Assembly: GCF_017304615.1 (NCBI RefSeq) | Contig: NZ_JAFKLZ010000001.1 | Location: 1,178,001 to 1,242,000, forward strand | Source: Sphingomonas sp. | Lineage (GTDB): Bacteria > Pseudomonadota > Alphaproteobacteria > Sphingomonadales > Sphingomonadaceae | Reading direction: 5' to 3' | DNA: 64,000 nucleotides | Shown: positions 25,821 through 33,944 of the stretch, one piece after another | Numbering within the stretch: position 1 is the stretch's first letter | Layout of the letters: every line of letters begins with the position of its first letter | Position numbers and translations under genes: made by a program | The notes under the pieces: model-generated | What the model saw: only the letters and a program-made list of their open reading frames with translations | Database searches by the model: none | What the model was told of the DNA's origin: nothing

Positions 25821-26540
25821 TCAGAAGTTGCCATTCACCGTCATGCGATAACCGGCGTTGGTCTGGCGAAATCCCGCATTCGTCAGCGACTCGCCGACCG
25901 CCGGATCGGATGGGCGCACCACCAACTCCGCCCGATACTTGCCGTCGGCCTCAATCGTGACCGCGATCGATTCGGTCTGTGCCTGGCTGGCCAGCGGGAT
26001 CCGCAGGGCGCCGCCTTCGCACCGCGCATTGCCTGTCAGCGTCGGCGGCAAGTTGAGCTGGGGCATCGTCGCAGCGATCATCGCCGTGACCTTGCCCTCG
26101 GCGGTCTCGCATCGCCCGTCGCGGAAACGCACGCTCACGTCGTCGAGCTGAATCGAGGTGATCGGCACCGGCGCGAAGGCGTCGCCCGCCGGAACGATCG
26201 CGCTCACGTCATCGACTCCGCTGGTGTTTCGGCTGAAGCTGACAGCGCCGGAAAGCCCTGCATTGGCCGCCCCTTCCTGCCCTCGAACATCGATCCGCGC
26301 GCGCCCGATGAGCAACTGGATCGGCGACAGGCCGGCGCTCACATCACCCAGCGCGACATTGCCATAATGTGCTTCGTTCAGCCCGCCCCACCAGACCGGG
26401 CCGGTCACTTCGCGCGCGCTCAATCCTTCGCCCGCCAGCCCGAACACGCCGAGCGCGAGCCGCATCGGGAACAATATGATCAGCGCGATCAGCATCATCC
26501 CGCCGAACAAAGCGACGGGCCGCGTTTTGAGAGCGATCAC
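25821..26540 (-). CDS. gspN: Type II secretion system protein N
   Basis: 239 aa bitopic inner-membrane protein: one N-terminal helix (LFGGMMLIALIILFPMRLAL) then a periplasmic domain with GspN features (REVTGPVWWGGLNEAHYGNV, LPPTLTGNARCEGGALRIPL, with two cysteines at the usual places). Its role in the secreton is accessory. It is the last gene of the 12-gene operon; its start overlaps the gspM stop by 4 bp. The C-terminus YRMTVNGNF is short. Confidence 0.87.
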   Translation of the reverse strand: MIALKTRPVALFGGMMLIALIILFPMRLALGVFGLAGEGLSAREVTGPVWWGGLNEAHYGNVALGDVSAGLSPIQLLIGRARIDVRGQEGAANAGLSGAVSFSRNTSGVDDVSAIVPAGDAFAPVPITSIQLDDVSVRFRDGRCETAEGKVTAMIAATMPQLNLPPTLTGNARCEGGALRIPLASQAQTESIAVTIEADGKYRAELVVRPSDPAVGESLTNAGFRQTNAGYRMTVNGNF

Positions 26541-27010
26541 GACGCCATCTTTCGGAAAGTGATGTCGGCCGCGACGTTGCGGTTGCCAGCGTCGGTCACA
26601 TTGATCTGATCGACGATCACGCCCTGCTCCTCAAGCCCGCCGATCCAAACGAGCAACGCCCCGCCCCGCGCCGAATTGAGGTGAACGCGCAGCTTCGCCC
26701 CGTCCGGGGCCACCGAATCGAGCGCGAACCCCGCAGCCGACGCAGATTCGCGGACCAGCGCATCAAGCGGCGTCGCGGGCGGCTCGGGCCGGACACGGCG
26801 CAGCGCCTTGACCGCATCGACTTGCGCTCGGGTCTGCGCCAGCCGTACTGCGGCGTCCGCATTGCGCCGCCGCGCCGACGAAAGCGCGTCGTCGATCGGC
26901 AGCACGACCGCCCAGACGATCGTCACGCCGAGCAGCGCGAGCATAACGAGAATCATCCACTTCTCGCGCTTGCTGCGCTCGTCGAACCAGGTCCTTGCGC
27001 GCGCGATCAT
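26537..27010 (-). CDS. gspM: Type II secretion system protein M
   Basis: 157 aa inner-membrane component of the assembly platform that partners GspL. The short cytoplasmic tail MIARARTWFDERSKREKWM is followed by one helix (ILVMLALLGVTIVWAVVLP), a coiled segment and a ferredoxin-like periplasmic domain ending ITFRKMAS. The family's W and RE(R/K) pattern near the helix is present. The ATG overlaps the gspL stop by 4 bp; a longer frame upstream lies inside gspL out of phase. Confidence 0.88.
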   Translation of the reverse strand: MIARARTWFDERSKREKWMILVMLALLGVTIVWAVVLPIDDALSSARRRNADAAVRLAQTRAQVDAVKALRRVRPEPPATPLDALVRESASAAGFALDSVAPDGAKLRVHLNSARGGALLVWIGGLEEQGVIVDQINVTDAGNRNVAADITFRKMAS

Positions 27011-28104
27011 AGCGGCCCCACCGTCAGCACCCCGGTCAGCCGCCCGGCGCCACCGGTAAAGGTGCTCGGCTCGGCGCTGAACCCCGCTGCCGCCAGCCGG
27101 GTCTGGACGTCGACGATCTGTCCTTGCGTCTGCGTCGCGAGCGACACGCGCAGCTTGCCGCTGGGGTCGAAGGACAGCCCGGTGATTTCCGCCCCCGGCA
27201 CCGCCGCGACCGCCGCCGACACGCTCGCGGCGGTACGGCTGAACCCGGCCCCGCCGCCGCGCAGACGAGACAGGCGGTCGGTCAATTGCTGCCCGGCGTC
27301 GTTCACCGTCTCGCCACGCGCCAGACCATCGCGCGCCAGCGCATCGGCTTGCGCCTCCAGCGATGCGGCCGACAGGTTGTAGCGGACGATCTGCACCAGC
27401 GTGATCAACAGCGTCACGCTCATGATCGCGGCGATCAGCCAGGCCAGCCGCCGCACCAGCGCCCAGTCGATCGCGGCGCGCTTGCGCAGCGCGAACGCGC
27501 CCTGCCGCAAATCGAGCGGGGGATCGGCCAAAGCGGCGACGATCGCCGCCTCCATCGCATCGCGATCGAGCGTCGCGACCGGCGCGTCGCCAACGATCAG
27601 CGCGGTCAAGCCGTCCTCGTCGGCGAACCCGCTCGACGGCCCGCGCACCACGCGCCCGTCGCCGAGGTCGCCGATCACATAACCTTCGTCCGGGCGGGGC
27701 AGCAGCATCGGCGAGGGCACGACCGACGCCGCCTCGAACCCGCTTTCCGCAAGCATGGCGAGCCAGTCGCTCATCTGCCCGGCCGCGACCGCGCCGACCG
27801 GACGCTCGCTCAATCCTTCTTCCTGTCCGACCGCGACATGCAGGTCGCCGAGCGGCGTCACGCTCGCCTCGGCAACGAGCAGCCGCGCCGCAGCAGTGGC
27901 CTGGGCCAGCGAGCGATCCGGCAAATCCGCCCAGTGCAGCACCACCGCGTCGGCCGGCGCGATCGCGACCGTCGTCGCCTCGGGCGGCTGGTCGCGGCCC
28001 GGCAAGCCATCGCCACGGCTTGCGATCACGCCATCGCGAATCGTCAGCCAGCGCCACGAATCCTTGGGCCGCGCGGGCAGGAACAAGGCGACGATGTCGC
28101 TCAT
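27007..28104 (-). CDS. gspL: Type II secretion system protein L
   Basis: 365 aa bitopic protein linking the GspE ATPase to the membrane platform. The N-terminal actin-like cytoplasmic domain runs from MSDIVALFLPARPKDSWRW to about residue 240 and holds the GspE-binding surface. A transmembrane helix LAWLIAAIMSVTLLITLVQI lies near 250-270, and a ferredoxin-like periplasmic domain follows. The chosen ATG (28104) overlaps the gspK stop by 4 bp. Sequence is divergent, as usual for GspL, but order and topology are decisive. Confidence 0.9.
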   Translation of the reverse strand: MSDIVALFLPARPKDSWRWLTIRDGVIASRGDGLPGRDQPPEATTVAIAPADAVVLHWADLPDRSLAQATAAARLLVAEASVTPLGDLHVAVGQEEGLSERPVGAVAAGQMSDWLAMLAESGFEAASVVPSPMLLPRPDEGYVIGDLGDGRVVRGPSSGFADEDGLTALIVGDAPVATLDRDAMEAAIVAALADPPLDLRQGAFALRKRAAIDWALVRRLAWLIAAIMSVTLLITLVQIVRYNLSAASLEAQADALARDGLARGETVNDAGQQLTDRLSRLRGGGAGFSRTAASVSAAVAAVPGAEITGLSFDPSGKLRVSLATQTQGQIVDVQTRLAAAGFSAEPSTFTGGAGRLTGVLTVGPL

Positions 28105-29066
28105 GCTCCCTCGCCCCATTGCCGCGCCACCAGCGCAGGTTGCGGCGTCCGCGCGTCGATCAATCCGGTCTGGCGCAGCGTCGCGCCGCCGATCGTCACG
28201 TCAGTGATCAGCGCGAACCACTGTGTCGTCACGCCCGTTCCCCCCGGTGCCCCGCCGGGCACCTTAGCGGCAAGCGAGCCGCTGCTCCAGAAATTGCTGA
28301 CCTGCGACCAGCCAGTCTCGGGCCGCGTCAGCAGCGCGCGCCGCACCTCTTCCGCGCCGAGCGTATCGGGCGTCATCGCCGCGATCAGCGCGCTGCGCTC
28401 GGGCTCGATCGTGTTGACGTTGACCGTCGCCGGATCAGTCGTCGGCAGCGCACAGACATAGGGGCGCAGCTTCTCGTAGATCTGCGGCGTGACGCCCGCG
28501 ACGGCGCGCAATTCGCTGGGATCGGCCATCAGCGTGTTGGCGGTGCGATAACCGCTATAGGCCGCATCCTCCGCACCGCCCGCGATCGGATTATTGTCGG
28601 TGTCGATCCAGTCCGCGCTCGCCGCCGCGATCGAATCGCCATTGGGCACGCCGATCAGCCGCATCAGCCGCGCGAACTGCGTCACGCCAGCGGACCGCAC
28701 GACATAGGTATCGACCCCGCTGCGTACGACCAGACTGTTGAGGTTGAAGCAATTCCCGCCGTCATGGACGCGCGCGGTCGCGACGCCGTCGGGGATCGGG
28801 AGCGGGAACGGCCGGTCGCTCCACCCGCCCGCCAGCGACACCGTAGATTTCGGGTCCTTGCGCACCGACTGGATGCGGATCAGCGCCATCACCGCCGCCG
28901 CCTGCGACCAGCCGCGCGCTTGCTCCATCGCCTTTGCGTTGGCGGCCTGGCGTGTCGACAGGTTGAGCTTCTCCATCGTCGCTGCCGCCAGCGCGCCGAC
29001 AATCGCGACCAGCAGCAGCACGGTCAGCAGCGCCGCGCCGCGCTCTTGTCCGCGATCAGTTCGCAT
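28101..29066 (-). CDS. gspK: Type II secretion minor pseudopilin K
   Basis: 321 aa, the large tip pseudopilin. The leader MRTDRGQERG is followed by GAALLTVLLLVAIVGALAAA, with processing expected at G10-A11. It lacks the Glu5 of major pseudopilins (position 5 is Thr), as is normal for GspK. The long globular domain contains the characteristic ASADWIDTDNNPIAGGAEDA block and helical-repeat parts for calcium and tip contacts. Unlike G to J, its leader does not carry the RRSAEHGF repeat. The start at 29066 overlaps gspJ by 11 bp; an in-frame start at 29090 is possible but less likely. Confidence 0.9.
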   Translation of the reverse strand: MRTDRGQERGAALLTVLLLVAIVGALAAATMEKLNLSTRQAANAKAMEQARGWSQAAAVMALIRIQSVRKDPKSTVSLAGGWSDRPFPLPIPDGVATARVHDGGNCFNLNSLVVRSGVDTYVVRSAGVTQFARLMRLIGVPNGDSIAAASADWIDTDNNPIAGGAEDAAYSGYRTANTLMADPSELRAVAGVTPQIYEKLRPYVCALPTTDPATVNVNTIEPERSALIAAMTPDTLGAEEVRRALLTRPETGWSQVSNFWSSGSLAAKVPGGAPGGTGVTTQWFALITDVTIGGATLRQTGLIDARTPQPALVARQWGEGA

Positions 29067-29736
29067 TGGCCACCGGCTTCGCCATCGCATTGCCGATACC
29101 GACGAGGAAGAGTTCGCGAAAGGTCGTACCGTCCGTGCGCGTGATCGTCATTTCGACCGCATCGGGCAACGGCGTACCCGGCTTCCCTTGCCAACGATCC
29201 GACCACGCTCCGGCTAGGCGATAACGTAGCGTCACCGACGACACGCCGGTCAGCAAAGTAGCAGCGGGCAACGGCGCGGCGCCGTCGAGCATCGGATAGG
29301 CGACGCGGTCGATCGTGCCCGTCTCGCTCAGGACATAGTCGACCTTCTGCGCATTGGGCCGCGGCGCGGCATCGACGTTGTCCCACCCGCCACGCACAAG
29401 GCGCAGCAAGGTCGCGCCATTGCTTCCTTCAAACGCGGGCCGCGTGGCGCCGCCTTCGTCGCGCGTCGGTCTGGGCAGCGCCTGCGCCAGATCGCCGACC
29501 AGTACGCCGTCGAGCCGCGACAGAGCAGCCACATCGTCGAGCTTCTTCCCCGCGACCGCCTGTGCGCGCACGCCGAACGACAGCAGCGACACCCCTGCTG
29601 CCGCCAGCAGGCCGAAGATCAGCAACGAGATCATCATCTCGATGAGCGTGAAGCCGTGTTCGGCAGAACACGTCAAAGAGTCGAAGCCGTGTTCGGCGGA
29701 ACGCCCCACAGGATCGAAGCCGGTATCCTGCTTCAT
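29056..29736 (-). CDS. gspJ: Type II secretion minor pseudopilin J
   Basis: 226 aa. The true prepilin site is AEHG28-F29 TLIEMMISLLIFGLLAA with Glu at +5. The leader is unusually long and repetitive: MKQDTGFDPVGRSAEHGFDS then LTCSAEHGF, giving Gly-Phe at residues 6-7, 17-18 and 28-29, spaced by 11. The globular domain (LSRLDGVLVGDLAQAL, VTLRYRLAGAWSDRW) is normal GspJ. It forms the pseudopilus tip with I and K. The start overlaps the gspI stop by 4 bp. Confidence 0.9.
   Translation of the reverse strand: MKQDTGFDPVGRSAEHGFDSLTCSAEHGFTLIEMMISLLIFGLLAAAGVSLLSFGVRAQAVAGKKLDDVAALSRLDGVLVGDLAQALPRPTRDEGGATRPAFEGSNGATLLRLVRGGWDNVDAAPRPNAQKVDYVLSETGTIDRVAYPMLDGAAPLPAATLLTGVSSVTLRYRLAGAWSDRWQGKPGTPLPDAVEMTITRTDGTTFRELFLVGIGNAMAKPVANAN
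29650..29735 (-). repeat. 33-bp tandem repeat in the gspJ leader (three units)
   Basis: Units begin at 29650, 29683 and 29716 (plus-strand coordinates; GAAGCCGTGTTCGGCRGAAC in the first two, the third decayed). They encode the 11-residue unit around RSAEHGF. The same unit occurs in gspG, gspH and gspI. Confidence 0.85.
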
Positions 29737-30212
29737 GGTGTCGGGCTCGGCGTGGGCGTCGGACTGGGAGGCGGTGGCGGCGGGTTGTCGCGTAATACCG
29801 TCAGCTTGCCCGCGACGCCCGCCGCGTCGGCCACGGTGACGTCGATCCGAAACACGCGGTCGCCGTCCCCCACCGGCGAAACCGTTCGCGTCCATTGCCA
29901 GTTATGGCGACCGTTGGTCTCCGTCCCCTGCGCCGTGCCGAGCGTCGGCACCTTGGCGTCGGTCAGCGCCTCGACCGCGACGTTGCGCGCGACGATCCCG
30001 GCCAACAGCGAGCGATCGACCGCCGCCGCCCCGCGAAAGCTCGCGCCTTCGAGCCGGATCAACGCGAGCGCGGCCAGGCTGAACACGGTCAGCGCGACCA
30101 TCATCTCGATCAGCGTGAAGCCCTGTTGGGCGGAACGTCGCAAGGGTGTGAAGCCGTTTTGGGCGGAACGCCGCAAGGACAAGGAGCCACGTTGGCCAGA
30201 GCGCTCAACCAC
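29733..30212 (-). CDS. gspI: Type II secretion minor pseudopilin I
   Basis: 159 aa, started at a GTG (30212) that overlaps the gspH stop by 8 bp. The leader reads MVERSGQRGSLSLRRSAQNG then FTPLRRSAQQG, and processing should occur at G31-F32 before TLIEMMVALTVFSLAALAL (Glu at +5). Earlier Gly-Phe or Gly-Ser pairs sit 11 and 22 residues upstream. The body has the GspI features VDRSLLAGIVARNVAVEAL. The C-terminus is an unusual proline-rich tail (NPPPPPPSPTPTPSPTP) beyond the normal domain end. Confidence 0.88.
   Translation of the reverse strand: MVERSGQRGSLSLRRSAQNGFTPLRRSAQQGFTLIEMMVALTVFSLAALALIRLEGASFRGAAAVDRSLLAGIVARNVAVEALTDAKVPTLGTAQGTETNGRHNWQWTRTVSPVGDGDRVFRIDVTVADAAGVAGKLTVLRDNPPPPPPSPTPTPSPTP
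30117..30202 (-). repeat. 33-bp tandem repeat in the gspI leader (three units)
   Basis: Units begin at 30117 (GAAGCCCTGTTGGGCGGAAC), 30150 (GAAGCCGTTTTGGGCGGAAC) and 30183 (decayed). They encode successive RRSAQxGF blocks 11 residues apart. Confidence 0.85.
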
Positions 30213-30678
30213 CGACCCGTACCGCCCCGTTGATCCCGACCGCGACGCGCATCGATTGCCCCTCGCGGCGCAGTTCCACGGTCATCGGCCGGTCCGCCAT
30301 GCCGGTCGGATCGAACACCACGCGATCGCGTCCGCCCAAGCCGGCCGGCACCGCCTTGATGCCGTTCTTCCATTGCACGACGCCGAGTTTGTCGCCGAGC
30401 GCGCGCCATTGCCCGCCGATGCGCTCGTCGAAGCCATAGCCGCCCACTGTAACCCACACGCTGACCGGCCGCGCATTGACGATCGCGGCGTCATGCGCCG
30501 CTCGTGCGCGCGCCGCGAAGCGCTCGGCATCGTCGCGGATCCGGCCCCGCGGATCGGGAATCACCAGCACGACCGCCGCCGTCATCAGCGCGATCACCGC
30601 GATGACGATCATCAGTTCAATGAGCGTGAAGCCCTGTTGGGCGGAACGCCTAGAAAAGCTGAATCCGCGTTCGTCCAT
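30205..30678 (-). CDS. gspH: Type II secretion minor pseudopilin H
   Basis: 157 aa. The leader is MDERGFSFSRRSAQQG, then FTLIELMIVIAVIALMTAAV, with processing expected at G16-F17 and Glu at +5. A decoy Gly-Phe lies at residues 5-6, 11 residues earlier. The globular domain has typical GspH/FimT blocks (AERFAARARAAHDAAIVNAR, VVFDPTGMADRPMTVELRR). It is a minor pseudopilin at the tip-to-shaft transition. It lies 3 bp after the gspG stop. Confidence 0.9.
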   Translation of the reverse strand: MDERGFSFSRRSAQQGFTLIELMIVIAVIALMTAAVVLVIPDPRGRIRDDAERFAARARAAHDAAIVNARPVSVWVTVGGYGFDERIGGQWRALGDKLGVVQWKNGIKAVPAGLGGRDRVVFDPTGMADRPMTVELRREGQSMRVAVGINGAVRVGG

Positions 30679-30680
30679 TC
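30628..30680 (-). repeat. 33-bp repeat in the gspH leader (two units)
   Basis: One well-kept unit at 30628 (GAAGCCCTGTTGGGCGGAAC, identical to the first gspI unit) and a decayed unit 33 bp on at 30661 (GAATCCGCGTTCGTC). Confidence 0.8.
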
Positions 30681-30681
30681 G

Positions 30682-31161
30682 TTATTGCCAACTGCCAATA
30701 TCGGCGTCCGCGCCCTGTCCACCTTCCTTGCCGTCCGCGCCCAGGCTCCACACGTCGAACGCGCCGTGCTGACCCGGCGAGGCGTAGAGATAAGGGCGCC
30801 CCCAGGGGTCTTTCTCGATCTTCTTGATGTAGCCGCCCTTCTGATATTGCGACGGATCGGTCAGGCTCGCGGGCGGCGTCACCAACGCGTTTAGCCCATC
30901 CGCAGTCGACGGATAGCTGCCCATCGAGAGCTGATAGGCGTTCAGCGCACTTTCGAGCGTCGAGATGTCGCTCTTCGCCTTCACGACCTTCGCCTTGTCG
31001 CCGAACGGGACGACGTTGATCACGACGATCGCCGCGAGCAGGCCCAGGATGACGATCACTACCATCAGTTCCACGAGCGTGAAGCCGTGTTCGGCGGAAC
31101 GCCTGGAAGTCTCGAAGCCTTGTTCGTCGTCGCGGCGGCAGTCGGGGTTCAGGATACGCAT
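30682..31161 (-). CDS. gspG: Type II secretion major pseudopilin G
   Basis: 159 aa. Leader MRILNPDCRRDDEQGFETSR then RSAEHG, with processing at G26-F27 before TLVELMVVIVILGLLAAIVV (Glu at +5). A decoy Gly-Phe sits 11 residues earlier at 15-16. The mature domain is standard GspG: KAKSDISTLESALNAYQLSM, the DPWGRPY calcium/loop region and the C-terminal LGADGKEGGQGADADIGSW. It forms the shaft of the pseudopilus. The ATG at 31161 has GAGG five bases upstream; an alternative TTG at 31182 overlaps gspF. Confidence 0.94.
   Translation of the reverse strand: MRILNPDCRRDDEQGFETSRRSAEHGFTLVELMVVIVILGLLAAIVVINVVPFGDKAKVVKAKSDISTLESALNAYQLSMGSYPSTADGLNALVTPPASLTDPSQYQKGGYIKKIEKDPWGRPYLYASPGQHGAFDVWSLGADGKEGGQGADADIGSWQ
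31081..31133 (-). repeat. 33-bp repeat in the gspG leader (two units)
   Basis: Units at 31081 (GAAGCCGTGTTCGGCGGAAC, identical to the second gspJ unit) and 31114 (GAAGCCTTGTTCGTC, partly decayed), 33 bp apart and in frame. Confidence 0.8.
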
Positions 31162-31168
31162 ATCGGCC

Positions 31169-32395
31169 TCATTGTCCGGCAAGGGTTTCGAGCTGCAGGA
31201 TCGGCAGCAGGATGGAAAGCACGATGGTGGCGACGATGCCCCCCATCACGACGATGATGATCGGCTCGAGCAGCGACAGCGCGGTCGCGGTGAAGCGGTC
31301 GAACTCGCGCTCGAGATAATCGGCAGCGCGTTCGAGCATCTCGTCGAGCCGCCCCGCCGCCTCGCCCGACGCCGCCATGTAGGTCAGCAACGGCGGGAAG
31401 ACCTGCGACCGCCGCATCGCGGTCGACAGGCTGCCGCCGCCGCGGATCGCATCGACGATCTCGTCGGTCGCGGCGCGCAGGCGCAGGTTGTTGATCGTAC
31501 TCGCGGTCAGCGTCAGCCCGTCGAGCAACGGCAACCGGCTCGCCACCATCGTCCCCAGCGTCCGCGCCATGCGTGCGGCGTGGAGATCGCGGATCAGCCG
31601 CCCGAGAAACGGCAGCCGCAGCAGCCAGCTGTCGAACCGCAGCTTGAACGCCGGGCTCTTCATCCCGCGCCAGAACGCGAAACCGATGCCCGCAACGACG
31701 ATCAGCGCCAGCCACCAATAATGCGCCATCACCCACGACACGCCCATTACCGCGCGCGTCAGGAAGGGAAGTTGCTGCCCGACATTGTCGAACTGCTCGA
31801 CCACTTGCGGCACGACGAACATCATCAGCGCGGTCACGACGAGCACCGCGACGACCGCCAGCACGCTGGGATAGGCGAGCGCTGTAATCACCTTGCCGCG
31901 GATTTCTGCCTGTCGCTCAAGCAAGACCGCCAGCCGATCGAGGATCGTCGGCAGCGTTCCCGAACCCTCGCCCGCCGCGACCATCGCGCGATAGAGCGGC
32001 GGAAAACTCTTCGGCTCGCGCGCCATCGCGTCGGACAGGCGGCGGCCCTCGACCACGCCCGCATGGACGTTATCGACCACCGCCCGGACGGCTTCCTGCT
32101 CGGTCTGGCGCGTGATCGTGCGGAGCGACTCCTCGAGCGGGGCGACGCGGTTGAGCGTCGCGAGCTGGCGCGTGAACAGGGTCAGCGCCTTGCCGTTCAT
32201 CCGTTTGGCGCCGCCGATCTCCAGATTGAGCAAAGACCGTGACTTGGGGGGCGGCCCCGAGCCGGCCTCGATCCGCACAACATACATCCGCCGCCGGTCG
32301 AGCGCATTGCGCGCCTCGTCGATCGAGGGCGCGGCGATATGCCCCTTCTGCTCGTGCCCGCGCGTATCGATCGCGATGTAATCGAAGTCAGCCAT
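31169..32395 (-). CDS. gspF: Type II secretion inner-membrane platform protein F
   Basis: 408 aa. Two homologous cytoplasmic four-helix domains (TLFTRQLATLNRVAPLEESL and MARTLGTMVASRLPLLDGLT) alternate with three membrane helices: ALAYPSVLAVVAVLVVTALM, a middle helix WWLALIVVAGIGFAF and the C-terminal IIIVVMGGIVATIVLSILLP. GspF is the rotor-like core that couples GspE ATP hydrolysis to pseudopilus assembly. Length is canonical. Starts 8 bp inside the gspE end. Confidence 0.95.
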   Translation of the reverse strand: MADFDYIAIDTRGHEQKGHIAAPSIDEARNALDRRRMYVVRIEAGSGPPPKSRSLLNLEIGGAKRMNGKALTLFTRQLATLNRVAPLEESLRTITRQTEQEAVRAVVDNVHAGVVEGRRLSDAMAREPKSFPPLYRAMVAAGEGSGTLPTILDRLAVLLERQAEIRGKVITALAYPSVLAVVAVLVVTALMMFVVPQVVEQFDNVGQQLPFLTRAVMGVSWVMAHYWWLALIVVAGIGFAFWRGMKSPAFKLRFDSWLLRLPFLGRLIRDLHAARMARTLGTMVASRLPLLDGLTLTASTINNLRLRAATDEIVDAIRGGGSLSTAMRRSQVFPPLLTYMAASGEAAGRLDEMLERAADYLEREFDRFTATALSLLEPIIIVVMGGIVATIVLSILLPILQLETLAGQ

Positions 32396-33944
32396 CGTCC
32401 GGCACTTCGGCCATGTCGTTGCGCGACACGCGCACAGCCTCCTCGGGCGTCGTCAGGCCGTCGCGCACCAATTGCCGCGCCGCCGCCGCCAGATTGGGCG
32501 AATTCGAGAAAGCGTGGCGCGCGATCGCGGTCTCGTCGCCGCCTTCGTTGATCAGCCGCCGGACCGTCTCGTCGACCCGAACCGCCTCGAACACGCCGAT
32601 ACGACCCTTGAACCCGGTCTGCGAGCACTGTTCGCACCCGGCCGGTTCGTAGATCGTCGCGCCAACTTCGATCCCGAGCAAGGCGGCGACTTGCGGCGAC
32701 GCTGGCTCGGCCTTGCGGCAATGCTCGCACAGCCGCCGCACCAGCCGCTGGGCGATCACCGCGCGCAGCGTCGAAGCGAGCAGGAACGGCTCCACCTTCA
32801 TATCGCGCATCCGCGTGATCGCGCCGACCGCGTCGTTGGTATGGACGGTCGACAGCACGAGGTGCCCGGTCAGCGACGCCTGCACGGCAATCTCGGCGGT
32901 CTCGCGGTCGCGGATTTCGCCGACCATCACGACCTCGGGATCCTGACGCAGGATCGCGCGCAGGCCCGCCGCAAAGGTCAGCCCGACCTTCGGGTTGACC
33001 TGCGTCTGGCTGACCCCCTCGATCGCATATTCGACGGGGTCCTCGATCGTCAGGATATTGCGCGTGCCGTCGTTGAGCAGCCGCAGCGCGCCGTAAAGCG
33101 TCGTGGTCTTGCCCGACCCGGTCGGGCCGGTGACGAGGATGATGCCGTTAGGTTCGGCCAGCGCGTGCCTCAACAGCTTGTTGGTCGCCGGCGTCATCCC
33201 AAGTACGTCGAGGTCGATCCCGGCATTGTCCTTGTCGAGGATACGCAGCACCACGCGCTCGCCAGCGCGGCTCGGCAGGGTCGAAACGCGTACGTCGAGC
33301 AGCTTGCCGCCCAGCGTCAGGCCTATCCGCCCATCCTGCGGAATACGCCGTTCGGCGATGTCGAGGCGGGCCATCACCTTGATGCGGCTGACCACCACGG
33401 GCGCGACATGCGGCGGCATCCGCAACGTCTCGCGCAGCACGCCGTCGATCCGCATGCGCACGACCAAGCCCGTCTCGTACGGCTCGATATGAATGTCCGA
33501 CACGCCGTTGCGCGCGGCGTCGGCGATGATGCCGTTGATCAACCGGATCGCGGGCGCGTCGTCGGCGGTGTCGAGCAGATCGTCGGCGGTCGGCAGATCG
33601 GTCGCCAGCATGTCGAGCTCGCCAATCCCGAGTGTCCCGGCGGCCAGCGCGGTCGCCTGACCGTCCATCGCGTAGCGATCGCCAAGCAACCGGTCGAACG
33701 CGTCGGGTGCAACGCTCTGGACCGCGAACGGCCGCCCCAGCGCGCGGCGCAATTCAAGCAAGACCTTGGGATCAGCTCCTTCGCGCATGCTGACTGACAA
33801 ACTATCGCCGTCACGATCCAGCACGACCCCGAACCGGCGCGCGAACAGATACGGCACCGCGACCATCGCCGCGGGCGTCACCAGCGGTTCGGGCCCCGGC
33901 GCGTCGTCCGCCGCGATCATGTCGCCGGTGCGGATGACGGTCAT
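32388..33944 (-). CDS. gspE: Type II secretion ATPase E
   Basis: 518 aa hexameric secretion ATPase. The N-terminal GspL-binding region is followed by the N2 domain with RIPQDGRIGL, Walker A TGPTGSGKT at residues 272-280, the Asp box, Walker B VVMVGEIRDRETAEIA, the His box, and a four-cysteine zinc motif LCEHCRK ... CEQCSQTG near residue 400-440. All catalytic parts are intact. It powers pseudopilus extension from the cytoplasmic face. The start overlaps the gspD stop by 4 bp. Confidence 0.96.
   Translation of the reverse strand: MTVIRTGDMIAADDAPGPEPLVTPAAMVAVPYLFARRFGVVLDRDGDSLSVSMREGADPKVLLELRRALGRPFAVQSVAPDAFDRLLGDRYAMDGQATALAAGTLGIGELDMLATDLPTADDLLDTADDAPAIRLINGIIADAARNGVSDIHIEPYETGLVVRMRIDGVLRETLRMPPHVAPVVVSRIKVMARLDIAERRIPQDGRIGLTLGGKLLDVRVSTLPSRAGERVVLRILDKDNAGIDLDVLGMTPATNKLLRHALAEPNGIILVTGPTGSGKTTTLYGALRLLNDGTRNILTIEDPVEYAIEGVSQTQVNPKVGLTFAAGLRAILRQDPEVVMVGEIRDRETAEIAVQASLTGHLVLSTVHTNDAVGAITRMRDMKVEPFLLASTLRAVIAQRLVRRLCEHCRKAEPASPQVAALLGIEVGATIYEPAGCEQCSQTGFKGRIGVFEAVRVDETVRRLINEGGDETAIARHAFSNSPNLAAAARQLVRDGLTTPEEAVRVSRNDMAEVPDDG

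Noticed and set aside
27124-28461. Long plus-strand frames across the gspK-gspL region (and similar at 1242-3134 and 31149-32242)
   Set aside because: These are antisense shadows of the secretion and exopolysaccharide genes, whose order and motifs are unmistakable.
29650-31133. Reading the pseudopilin leader repeats as a CRISPR-like or regulatory array
   Set aside because: The units are in frame within four different coding regions with an 11-codon period, and there are no unique spacers.
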